A stretch of DNA of 64,000 bases. Origin: Lineus longissimus (lineage: Eukaryota > Nemertea > Pilidiophora > Heteronemertea > Lineidae). Every line of letters begins with the position of its first letter. Positions within the stretch are counted from its first letter, which is position 1. The stretch lies in the NCBI RefSeq assembly GCF_910592395.1, contig NC_088309.1, positions 7,626,501 through 7,690,500 on the forward strand. Direction: 5' to 3'. Position numbers and translations under genes: made by a program. Below the pieces are notes generated by a model. The model had not been told where the DNA came from and searched no databases. It saw only the letters and a list, made by a program, of their open reading frames with translations. Positions 50,096 to 60,962 of the stretch are shown here, in pieces.

Positions 50096-52806
50096 ACACT
50101 TATGAGTTTATTTTTTCAGTTAAACACTGGGTGATGCTTCTCAAAATGCCGGCATTTGAGAAAGGATATACAATTATCGTTTAGGTATGCTTGTACAATA
50201 AAACAATATAGTATAAATCAAAATGTAAATTTCTAGCTTTATAACTATCAGTGTGTATATTAAAAAAAGATACGCGAACTCGTATCCTAAACTTGTATCG
50301 TATTCGTTGGCCTATTGACTGTATATGAACAAAGCCTCTGGTAACTTTTAATGTTGTGAGATAACTTAACTTGTTTACATTCGCTTGATGTTTTAAGATG
50401 CATCACGATATATACCTCAACAACTTACCGGTCATTGAACCAGTTTCTCGATACTCACCCTTCTGCGAACAAGTAATATATTATTGCAAGTTTGAGCTCT
50501 GATTTCAAATCGATCACATAGATGGCTAACTCTAAGCTCTACATTGTATTTGCAAACGCTCGGCATCGTTTTAATCAAATATACCTTGCCATAATATAAC
50601 TAACAAATTTGACGTAGCAACATGACCCTTTTCATCAGAGGCGCATGATGGATAGTTCACATTTAAGTCGTGTCGAAAATGAGGCACCGGGCCTGTTCGC
50701 GGCCTCCTTGTCTCTAATGTCTACATGTACATACAGTCTATGGCACAAGTTTATCTTCACCGTGGATGTACATGTATGCGCCAGATACAGGGTTTTAGGA
50801 AGTTGGCCCCATTTCGCTTGTCTCTGGTCAGTTTGTCGTGCAAAAAACATTATTCTCAGTTTGTCGCGCAAAAAGCGTTATTTCTAAAATAAATGGGCAC
50901 GATAGTAGCCCATTAGTAGCCTTCTTTTGGGGACAAAGTATTGGTTTAGCACTGTAGGGTCTGGTCGTCAATTCTCGAAGGGAAAATCTCACTTTTCCAG
51001 GGCTAGGTTGGTTTCAATTGCTACGTGTTGTGACAATTGCATCAAAGTTTCAAATATAATGTAAAAACCCACAGTGTATTGTTTTGATTGGTCAGGGCTA
51101 CCCTGATCTCAGTCAGTGGTAAAACCTTAGGTCCGTATTTTGGAGTTACATTTTCCCACCTAGTGAAGCTATTCTAAAGTGACACAGAAGACGTACCACT
51201 TGCATAGCTAGCTAGTCAGTCATAAAATAGTGCGGAAAATAATTTCATCATACGTTCATCAAAAAGACTTTGGAACGACGTCGAGTTTTACCAAATCATT
51301 GCTGGTGTGTTCATAACACATTAAACCACCCATTGCCGTTAAAATATTTTGGTGTTATCTCCTAACAGTAGCAGTTTATTAAGTATTCAACTACTTCTTC
51401 AGCAACGCGATTTTAGGGAGGTTCCACTGCAGTTAAACGCCAAGTTAAAGTTAACGTTTAACTTTGAACCATGGCCAAAATTGTAAATCGGCCGTTATGA
51501 TCAATAGACTCGCGAACCATCAGTTTTATCTGCTTGATTAGCCAAAATGATGATCATGTAAACAATCTATATCATAATACTATAAGGCGGCTCGCTAAAG
51601 TGCCATTTGGGGGTCGTGTTTCGTCTCGAAATTTTGCACGTTTGCAGGTGATATGTTATCCTGATGCAACGTCATGTTTATTTTCGGAAATTTACTTCAG
51701 CGGAGCAGTAATGAGGGATTTTTAATCGGACACGGTCAATTCTCCTTATCACTCACGGAAGCCAAGCCATTGCTGTTTAGTTATGCAGAGGATTAATGAA
51801 TCACCTGCACTCCCTGTGGGGTGACTAACACTACCTGTTAAACGGCTGGCTGTAGGGGGATGATTGGAACAGCCTGTACACGTGTTGACCTGCTGAACCA
51901 AGGTTAATGTTATTTTCAATCCACGATTGTAGGTCACCTGATCTTCGAGATTTCGCGGGAAAGAAATTGTAAACAAACGCATGTGTGCAGTTCAAATGTA
52001 AACAAAAATGTATTTTGATACTTTTGGTTGCTGGACTTGGGTTTTCCCGCAGTAAGGAGCTGGGGTCAAATTGATGGTCTATCGTATATTGGTACGCGGT
52101 ACAGAGCTAGCCCTTGATTATGAAGGGATTTTCAAATTAAGGTTACAATGGTATGTTTATGTGCTCACCACAGCTTTCAAAACTTGATGTATCTGAAGAG
52201 GCACTCTGAACTTGGCATGGCCTTATCAAGGAGCTGCTCACGGTGCTGAACTTCTAGCTTGCCTGTCGACTAAGTGCCTTGCCCGAGATCATGCTACATG
52301 TAGGAGGAGCACGCATTTTAAAGTTTTAGTAGTGATAGTGCAATTGGTCCGAGCCATTTGGAGGCCGACATGTGAAGGCCTATCTGGGTTCTCCTTCATC
52401 TCCGTATAAAAAGGGGCATATTGCTGACTAAGGAACGAGGTATATTCACATTGCCTCATCATCTCATTCGGACCAATTGATTTACTTTTATATGCACGCA
52501 TACAGCACGCCACAGGGTCCGAGTCTGTGGACAAATGGTTGGTTTAATTTGTCTCTTCGATATTGCTCCTTTGATATTGCATTATATTTTCATTGCAATT
52601 CAATCTATTCAAGGTATAGCCCATTTGAACCTGCCTGCGCCACGGGTACAATGCTAGTATACATGTAATGCTTTGCAGAATGTTATGTAAATACAATGTA
52701 CAATTAAATGTTAACCAGCGGTTTATATGCACTCTTATCATGATCATGTTAATTGGGGAGCATCATTTTCGAATAATAAACAGTACACTTAAAATGATAA
52801 TGACAT

Positions 52807-52812
52807 TTTATT
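52807..52812 (-). terminator. Candidate polyadenylation signal of SLCO copy A
   Basis: AATAAA on the minus strand about 890 bp past the stop codon. If it is used, the 46-bp inverted array would lie in the 3' untranslated region. I did not see a nearer canonical hexamer. Confidence 0.3.
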
Positions 52813-52988
52813 GATTATTTTATACATGTCCGCATGCCAAACATATATTTCATAAATATACATAATTGATAGAATCAGCAAATGATTAATCAAACGATGT
52901 TACCCTGCCCTCGGCGAAAATTTAGTACTCGAGCAAAGACTTGGGTGGATTACAGCACGTTTAGATCGCTGTCCTCATAGTGTGATCT

Positions 52989-53671
52989 GGAACCAGTTGT
53001 GGTTGCAGAAATAACGTCCAAGCATGTTTGGAACCAGTTGTGGCTATGAAAGAATTGTGCGAGCACAAAACGGTTTGGTTAGAACCCGTTGTGGCTATGA
53101 AAGAAACGTCCGAGCACAAAAAGTTCTGAACACAAACATATTTAGAATTGTCAGTGGGTTTGAAACATATTGTCTTCAGACGTTCATGTCCCAAACTACC
53201 ATTACTACAGCTAATTTCAATCATGGTTTGCTCGGAAGTTATTTTTCACAGCAACAAGTGGTTCAAAAAACGAGAGCTAGGCCAACAGCTGGATCGAAGT
53301 ATGTTGTGCTCAGACGTACTTTCCGCAGTTACATCTGGTTCTAAACTTGGTGTTCTCACAAACATTCTTTTTTCTCAGCTAAATGCACAAATGGTTCTGA
53401 ACATGTTGAGCTCACACCCTCTTTTGAGATCTACAACTGGTTCTAAACACGTTGAGCTCACACGCTCTTTGTAGATCTACAACTGGTTCTAAACATTTTG
53501 TGCTCAGACGTTCTTTTCTCATCAACAACTGGTTCAAAACATTTTGCTCGGACATCTCTTTTCACAGCCACAACTGGGTCAAGCATTTTGCGCTCGGACG
53601 TTTCATGCACAGCCACAAGCTGTTCTGAACATGTTATGAACGGACGTTCTTTTTCACATCAAAAATTGGTT
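52989..53671. repeat. 46-bp minisatellite arranged as an inverted repeat, 3' of SLCO copy A
   Basis: Three units run forward (starting near 52989, 53030 and 53081) with core GAACCAGTTGTGGCTATGAA then ACGTCCGAGCACAAAA. From about 53215 to 53671, roughly ten units run in the opposite orientation, ending CACAACTGGTTC at 53397, 53443, 53489, 53535, 53580 and 53625, a 45-46-bp period. Open frames here are by-products of the array. A related forward-only array lies 3' of the second SLCO copy. Confidence 0.85.
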
Positions 53672-53703
53672 GCTCGAACCTCCTTCCACATTTCGAAACA
53701 GGA

Positions 53704-56700
53704 TTAAACGGCAATGACTGGTTTTGAATTTTCTGGTTCAATAATTTCTCCCTTCTCTTTTTCTTTAACGAGTGTTTTTAGTTCTTGCATTGGCTCCTTT
53801 TGTTCATCCGTCTCATCTCCAGCAAACACCATATTCCTAGACAGATACCAACACAACATGTACAGAAGCGGAGACATAAAACGTATTCCGAAAGTCAGAC
53901 CATGGAGGCTGTATCTGATGGCGTCATTGTCGTAAACGAGGCATAAGCCAGACTCATCCTGGCTGCAGCTTGAGGGGGATTCCGTCACCAGACAGAGACT
54001 GTCCAAAAGCGACCCGTAGAGGACTGGCACGGGAAGGACTGAAACACATGACATGGGAAACAATTCTACACATTCCAGATAAAATACAGGCGTGAGATGA
54101 TATGTTACAAAATCATGAACAAGGCAAATACACGTATGTCACAATTTGCAACCACGTTGAACTGTGGCACTCATTTTAGGGTCGCATTTGCCAGTGAGCG
54201 ATAAAAGAGATATATGGCCATTGCTAACCTTTGCTAAACCCTAAGTTCGTGCCAAGTTCCTATTCAAAAATATTTACTGGTGAAATAGTCAAACTGGCCC
54301 GGTCAAACGGTTCAAGATGAAATACTTACTGCCGATACTGATGGCTATGTTGATTAACGCCAGTGCAAGTGATTTGTCTTTTCCGTCCATGCATCTAAAA
54401 GATAAAGGGAGAGACAGTCGCATCGAGCGGAGGAAAATGAAAGTATCACAGTATGACAAAATGTCCGTTTTGCGATAATGTATATTGCTTCGCGCTTTTG
54501 TCAGATTTGAGCCAATGTATTAAGCAGTGTAATACGGGGATGTATGGTAATGGATGTAAAGTATTAGTAAGCGAACATAACTACATCCATAAGTTTAAAT
54601 CACAAATTAAAGCAGTAGTGTTATAAAAACTCTTCAAGGCGAATGCTTGCGGAGCAGCATATGTTTACAACGTGAGGAGGAACAGTATCGATTGCTTTTG
54701 AATACAAACCTTATTGATACCATCACTAACGGCATGACTGTAAGGTTGGTGAAGAAGCTGAGGACTATCAAACACACAGCGTAAGGGATGAGCATACCAC
54801 ACTCAGACGGGCAGGCCCCCGACGTGGACGTTAAATTACCTCCGACGCAGTCACAACCAGAATACTTGGAATGAAGAAGGATCGACAAGACTTACATTTT
54901 TTGATGAAAATGATTTGTTTTCAATGAATGAGACAGTTACATGTATGTTCTAATCGGGAAAATGGAAACTGACAGTGTCAAAACTACTCGGTGACTCAAA
55001 AAACATTATATACTTTTGATATTGAACAATATACCAAGCCATGAATTAAATTTATAAAAATTTCTACAAAATGGGAAAATCTCAAAATTTTGAATTTTGA
55101 ACGAACGCCGTGTAGGCCATCAGACATGAGAGCTCGTATGACTCTGAGCATGACTTTGAGTACAATTACAAACCTAATACTTACACCAATGTCACTTCCT
55201 CCCGCATCACAGCCTGCCTGGCACGGTGAGTAGTACGTGAGGCCATTCGACCCACAAACTGGCTCATACTGCCCATCGGGACAAAAGCATTGATGGCATG
55301 TCTCGTTGATGGTCAGGACTGAACCACTCGAATTACTTCAGTGTCAGAGAAAAGCAGAATTAACACTAAGGTATTTCGAGAAAGGTGAAATCAGGGGCGT
55401 AGCTAAACCAGTCACAAGGCGTAGCGAAACCCAAGGGAACATTCTGGTCATTCTGGTCTCGGAAAGTGGTGGCTATGGGTAAATCTACCTGACTCTTTGT
55501 TACTCCTACCCGTTAAGACCATAAGCTCACACTTTGACGACCTTTAGACTAGTCTTCGCGACGTTGTGTGACGTAATGAACATATAATTTTGTAACGCTA
55601 TCACTTTTTCAATGTGTAGGCGGAGAGCCGTATCATCAGTTTCTATACTCACACCTCCAGGTCAGTATATCCCGGTATGTGAACTTCTGGACACCCAAAC
55701 GACATCAACCCCAGAATCAACGTATAGAAGACTGCAACACCTATGACCGCTCGAAGGAAAATGTCATTCAGGCTCATCTTAATTCGTGAGGTCAGCAGCC
55801 CGCTTAAACCCATTCCGAGGGCACCGGAGAAGACTATTCCCGCTGGAAAAGGTTGATATAGATTGATATGAGCGCTGGTCTAGGTTTATTCATTGTGCAC
55901 TCCAGTGTTCTTCGTTTTAAAACCTGCTGTTGAACCCCGTATCGAACGCCTGTCGCAAGACCATTTCCTCGCCACTGAAAAATCTTGTGATATGATTTGT
56001 TTCTTTTTGGATATAAAAAGCGCTTGAATCCCTCTTGTCTCAACGCAGATTAAGTTGTTTTCTTTGTCAATTTCAATACGTTCTTCACCTCAGCTAATTC
56101 GAAGAGTTCAGGAGGCGGTCATTGTATGCCCATCTAATGCAAAGTCATGAGCAGCGTCCTTGCTAAACCTCTTCTTTGCCCTTACCTGTGATGGAGTTTG
56201 CAGTAAAAGTGTCCACATGGAACTGTGACTCGATATATTTGGGCCCAAAAGCCATGTATCCTACGCCAGCCCCCACGTCAAACATACTCCCAATTATGAA
56301 GACAAGGAAAACTCTGTTCCTTAACAACTTCCATACACTTTCGGGGAAACCTGCAATCGAATAAAGAGAAAATGTATTTTACGAAACATAAGAATCCAAT
56401 TGAGTGACGAAATTCATGTAATGTAACTCCCCAAAATACATTCGTTCTCAAATGAGTGACACCTCATCACTTGGGTGAAATTATTAGTTGTTAACTGAGT
56501 GCTCCATGCGTACGCCATTCCAGTACCGCACCGGCCAAACCCTGATTAAAGTTTGGCAATGAAGGGTAGGTTGGTTGTTCATGAAAGACAGCAATCCACA
56601 AAATGCTCGACTGTCCTCACTTTTAAGTAAAGTCTTGCTCTTCTCCGCCGCTCTTTCCACGACACTTCGTCTCCGCTCTCTCATAAGATTAGTCTCTGCT

Positions 56701-58213
56701 GTCGATGCATTTCTGTCCATATCCTTTATAGGTAGTTCTCTTGGGTAAAAGAGTAGGGGGAGGCCCGCTAGGATTGTAATGACTCCGATGGCCAGGAATC
56801 CGATCCACCATGCCCCGATCCAAGACGAATGCTCCGGACTCAGATGGTGGTCTGAAAATTTAGGGATTTGAAAATGAAACTGAAGGAAAGGTGCTAGTCG
56901 ATTATGTTTATGTATGGGATAGTAACTGACTCCGAACCGATGACTGTCAGCCACATCCTGTCCAAGTGCCCTGACCTAGCAGCCCTAAGGGAGGAGATCT
57001 GGCCATCGGGAACCTCCATCAAGGACCAGTTGTACGGTGACCACGACCAACTAAGGCAGGCGACGGCGTACATCGCTAGGACGGAACTGACCATCTAAGA
57101 GATAACGAATAGAAGAAGAAGTAACTGACTGAAGAGATCAATGACTTTTTTGATAGCATTTAGGCAAAAAGTCCATCAATAAGCCAGTTCAGGAAGGGGT
57201 GGATGAACCCATCTTGGACCTGCTGATGCGTAAACCTGTCTTACCTTGAAGATCCACTGCAATGTGCGATACCCCAGCACCTAACATCAGACCTAATACT
57301 GGGGCGATTGACCGAAGGCAAAACATGAAACCTAAAGAAAAAAGATATTTCGAGGTTAACCAGAGATAACTGTTGTTTCGAAACCTCTCTTAACCCATAT
57401 CAAAACCTTCTCCATTCTCCTCATCGTTTACAGCTGTTTGCATTGCTATCTGAGCTCGTGTAACAGGCTGACGATATTTTAAGATTCTTTGTGCAGATCA
57501 GACATCAGTTAAAACAAAAAAACTTCTTTCTCACCGATGTATAAAGCTGCCTCCTTTTTGCCGGCGTTATCGTCTAAGAATGCAATACCAATAGACCACA
57601 GGCCAGTAGCTCCACACCCGGCCAGGACTGCAGCAGACAGGAATATACCAAATGCCGCATCCCCATTGCCAACTCCAGTCCTGGTCGTATTGTCACATCT
57701 CGCGAAAAGGTCGAGCTGGGACTGATTCCTCTGACAAAGTTGACTGCTGCTGCTTCTGCTGTTGCGGCTTAATTCCTCAGTCGTTTGGCTGCTATCGTGT
57801 TCGCGCGGGGTCCCGTAGATGAAGAACGGTAATGTCATTAGAATGGATGAGGCGCCGATGGCAAAGGCACACCCAGCCAATACCCGCGGCCGATGTGATG
57901 TGTTCAAGAAATGACCGACGAAAACAACGGCTATAAGAAAACCGATTTCTCCCGCGCTGACGATCATGCCCGAGCGCTGACTTGGCATGTCAAAGTGTTT
58001 CTCGATTGTGGTGATCTGGGAGACGAGATACATTGGAAACATTCCCGACATGACGGCAAAGATACACAGAAAGAACGTGAAACTCTGGATGTTTTTGAAG
58101 ACCTGAAGACATGGTGGGTGACACTTGCCGAGCCCGCAGCGGGGCGGCTTCTGGAAGACTGCTTTATCCATCGTTTTGGTCAGGAATGGCTCATCAATGA
58201 ACTTTGCACTCAT
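53704..58213 (-). CDS. Organic anion transporter, SLCO/OATP family, copy A
   Basis: Nine exons join in frame into 685 residues: 57535-58213, 57245-57331, 56621-56851, 56186-56350, 55653-55842, 55185-55335, 54710-54864, 54330-54394 and 53704-54038. Every junction is GT-AG and phases agree. OATPs are 12-helix plasma-membrane carriers of amphipathic organic anions. Signatures are an N-terminal first helix (FTFFLCIFAVMSGMFPMYLV), GIAFLDDNAGKKEAALYIG, the OATP motif WIGAWWIGFL, FGCPEV before the large extracellular loop, a Kazal-like Cys-rich loop (CHQCFCPDGQYEPVCGSNG), and PVPVLYGSLLDSLC near the end. NQS, NTT, NSS and NET glycosylation sites lie in predicted outside loops. The ATG follows TTCAATTTACAG, so a 5' untranslated exon probably lies upstream. 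The tail ends VIAV. Confidence 0.95.
56932..57119 (+). mobile_element. 5'-truncated LINE 3' end with target-site duplication
   Basis: The insertion is bounded by an 11-bp direct duplication AGTAACTGACT (56921-56931 and 57120-57130). It encodes on the plus strand the last ~55 residues of a non-LTR retrotransposon polyprotein: TVSHILSKCPDL, then LREEIWP, LYGD and LRQATAYIARTELTI before a stop. The Cys-containing HIL..CP motif and the (L)RQ/RTA.FI..T ending are common in animal LINE pol C-termini. A short 3' tail AATAGAAGAAGAA follows. It sits antisense in the second intron of SLCO copy A. Confidence 0.82.
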
Positions 58214-58374
58214 CTGTAAATTGAAGGCACCAAGGGTTAGTTTTAGGACAATGAAAATAGACAGATGAATTCCGAGTCAACTCGTGATGCGGGTACTTGT
58301 ATGATGCCAACTTACAGCTGTCCCCGAGGCCCGCCACACTCTTAAGATTTATGAATAAAAATAACTAATAGACT

Positions 58375-58530
58375 GGTAGTTCCTATTTCACCAACTACGA
58401 AATTAGTAAAAATAGTAGTAAATGAACCATTAAGTTCTAAAAAAATAACAATTAAAATTGTTAAGAATTACTATTTTGATAGTGAAAACAACTACATGTA
58501 TATTTCACAATCGGTGCAATAGGAACTGCC
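58375..58530. mobile_element. AT-rich foldback element with GGTAGTTCCTATT ends
   Basis: GGTAGTTCCTATTTCACC (58375-58392) is the near inverse of GGTGCAATAGGAACTGCC (58513-58530). The inside is AT-rich, with AGTAAAAATAGTAGTAAA and no coding capacity. It is a MITE-like element just upstream of SLCO copy A. Confidence 0.6.
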
Positions 58531-59210
58531 GGAATAGTAAAAAATTACTATGAAATACCTATTTTAACTAATCAATTTTAAGAGTTCAGTGCATGGTCGC
58601 GAGATCGAGAAACCAGTCGGACATAATGCGGAGAGCATATTTCTTTGGGCCACATCGTCGTAAACTCTCTCATTATGCATGTACATTGTACATATTTCAT
58701 ATCGTCATCGGGTGATTCATTGTATAGTTTGGAAGATAAGGGCAGGTGGCAAAGGGCTATTGAAGATTTGAATTAAGGTTGGCGATCCTTGGCTCCTGTT
58801 TATAGCTCAGCTCCTGTTTACCGGGACTTCCACTTACCGTAAAAAATTGGATATCCTAGCGGTGATCTTGTTGAGGTGAACAAGACCTAATACGACACTT
58901 GACCTCAGCATGTACATGTATATCAAGTGGGAAAAGTGAGAATAATGATGAAACACTCCAACCAGAATCGATTCTTGAAGAGATTTTCATCAAACAGTGG
59001 CAGGCTTTTATACACGTTGGCCTACTTTTTAAAGGAAGTTCAAAAGATGTACACCTTCATGTAGGACATGTATAACAGCAGGTAGTCAGGTATGAAGGGG
59101 CCTTGGCCTGGTCAATGTGCATTGTGCTGGCGGCGGTCATGCCAAGAGGTGATGTACAGGTTGACAACGGGGAGTCTCGAGTATTAACAAAAGTGGTACC
59201 CCGTACGCTG

Positions 59211-59291
59211 TGCGTAACTTTTGGTGACCTTACGTTTTGCGTAACTTTTGGTGACCTTACGTTTTGTGTAACTTTTGGTGACCTTACGTTT
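59211..59291. repeat. Three tandem 27-bp units
   Basis: The unit TG(C/T)GTAACTTTTGGTGACC, continuing TTACGTTT, occurs three times with a single-base difference. It is a young array that produces a short repetitive open frame. Confidence 0.9.
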
Positions 59292-60004
59292 TGCTCGGCT
59301 GTTACTATGGCCAGGTCGCTCGGTTAATACTTCAATACAGCTTACTGTCTTTCTTTAGTCCTCTCGCTTTACGAATTAAGAAAAAATTGAAATGTAAACT
59401 CCTTTCCTTTTCCTGTGTCAACATTAGCCTCCTCTGAGTGGGAAATGCTGAAACAGTGCTCCGAGATTCAGATACTTAGATATAAACCGGGCCGACCTAA
59501 TTGTACGTGTTATGTAGGGGATAATGAGAAAACTAATGGGATCTGGGTCAAAAATATGCCAATCGAACTGCCTCGTTTCCGAAATTAAACGCACATTATT
59601 AAAGCTTATTAAGCCCATGGTAATTTTTTAGCCATCCGTTTCATTGGCAATTAAGTTGTTCAATTAAGAGGAAGAGATTAAAAATATGAAACCCAATTCA
59701 TGAAATAAGATGAAAACTGTTGTTTGCTAACTTATATCAAGTGTCAATTTGTGGTCAATAAACAATGTTGAAGGTATGAGATAGTCTTTCAGGTTCACAA
59801 ATCTTCCTAACTATGAGAAACGAAGGATTTTTTTGAGTGCAAGGAATAAGCAAACCTGTTGATTTTTTTCTGCCAAAAACAATATCAACGCGTGAATAAG
59901 GGTCATTGCTAGAGCAAGCTAGCACTTTGAAGAAAAAAATCACCTACAGTTTATGAGTAAATGGCGTTTTTTTTCTCAATTTTTTCCATGGCAAAACTGC
60001 CCGT

Positions 60005-60245
60005 CTTTGCCCCACCTTAATGATAATGATAATAATAGTCTATATTCATATAGCGCTTCTCATTATGATAATACGATGTTAAAGCGCTACTCCCCCCAAA
60101 GCCTTTCTAAATAGCCACGTTTTCAACTCCTTTTTGATGGATACAATAGAGTCAAGTGAGTGAAAGTCCGGTGGCAGCTGGTTCCACAAGCGGGCTGCAC
60201 CAACAGCAAAACACCTCTCACCAAAGTTACACCACCAATAATGCT
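60005..60245 (-). repeat. Interspersed repeat with TATAGCGCTTCTCA end and (TAATGA)n tail
   Basis: TAATGATAATGATAATAATA is followed by CATATAGCGCTTCTCATTAT and, further in, by GGTGGCAGCTGGTTCCACAA. This arrangement is a common dispersed repeat in marine invertebrate genomes. The simple-sequence tail implies the 3' end of a SINE or LINE lies at the left, so the element reads on the minus strand. The exact family is not assigned. Confidence 0.5.
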
Positions 60246-60726
60246 GATAGGCTTAATTAGCTATACAAGTGGCATAAAGCTTTGCAAATCATCGATGGAT
60301 GGGAAAAGTCATGTAATATGAATACCATGTCATTTCACCAAGCTCTTACATCGCTGTTTCTGGCCATGCTGCATGCTGTTAAGTCACCATACTTTAGAAT
60401 TATCTAATAAAATTCCTGGAAAGGCCATAGATTAATCAAATTTGTAGGCCTATGCACATGTCTGTACATTGGCCTTCAGTGCAAGGTGGATTCAAAACTG
60501 GGTCCTTTAAAAACCTTATGATTAAGCCCATTGGAAACGTGTGAAAAAAAGCTGCAAATAAAATCACTTCAGTTCGTCTGCTTGATGAGCGAGCAGGTTG
60601 ACCTTGCCAACTTAGCATTGTGAAAATTCGATTTTGACCAGCGGTTTATATGCTCTCGTACAACGTATTCCCAAAGACTACGGAGTATGTGTACAACTTG
60701 TTTAGAACGTCACATACAGTGTGATC

Positions 60727-60892
60727 TAGAACTAGTTGTGGTTGCAAAAACAACGTACGAGTACAAAAGCTTGTGACTATGAAAGAAACGTCCGAGCACA
60801 AAATGTTTAGAACCAGTTGTGGCTGAAGTGGAAACGTCCGAGCAAAATGTTTGAACTTGTTGCTGTGAAAAATATTTTCCGAGCATAACAGC
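60727..60892 (+). repeat. 46-bp minisatellite, forward-only, 3' of SLCO copy B
   Basis: About four degenerate units start near 60727, 60769, 60809 and 60853 with core GAACCAGTTGTGGCT followed by AACGTCCGAGCA. The flank AGTGTGATCT precedes both this array and the one at 52989, and ACCAGCGGTTTATATGC lies further left in both places, so the array was part of the duplicated gene segment. No unit here is reversed. Confidence 0.8.
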
Positions 60893-60962
60893 TGTAGCGC
60901 AGCTGTGCAAGCGAAGAGAAAACAACATGCTTCGAATAAGTTAACCATCTTTAGAAAAAGGA

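Larger units (their letters stand above)
48460..52988. other. No gene recognised; between the R7BP-like and SLCO genes
   Basis: The region contains the 3' flank of the plus-strand R7BP-like gene and the 3' flank of the minus-strand SLCO gene. A 19-bp match to the left end of the pogo-like MITE occurs near 51413. Overlapping open frames at 50635-50887 and 52212-52747 have no family signature. Confidence 0.45.
58214..60717. other. Intergenic region between the SLCO copies
   Basis: This should hold the promoter and 5' untranslated exon(s) of SLCO copy A and the 3' flank of copy B. I could not place the upstream exon. Repeats at 58375, 59211 and 60005 are listed separately. The rest shows no gene. 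Confidence 0.5.

Noticed and set aside
53024-53707. Overlapping plus-strand open frames with repeated TTGSKH and FVF/CSDV-like segments
   Set aside because: They lie wholly in the 46-bp minisatellite; the protein repetition only mirrors the DNA period, and neighbouring frames are equally open.
54634-54888. SLCO exon read as an independent small gene starting MSILLHSKYSG
   Set aside because: The part before YSGCDCVGG is intron; the exon starts at 54864 after an AG and joins its neighbours in frame.
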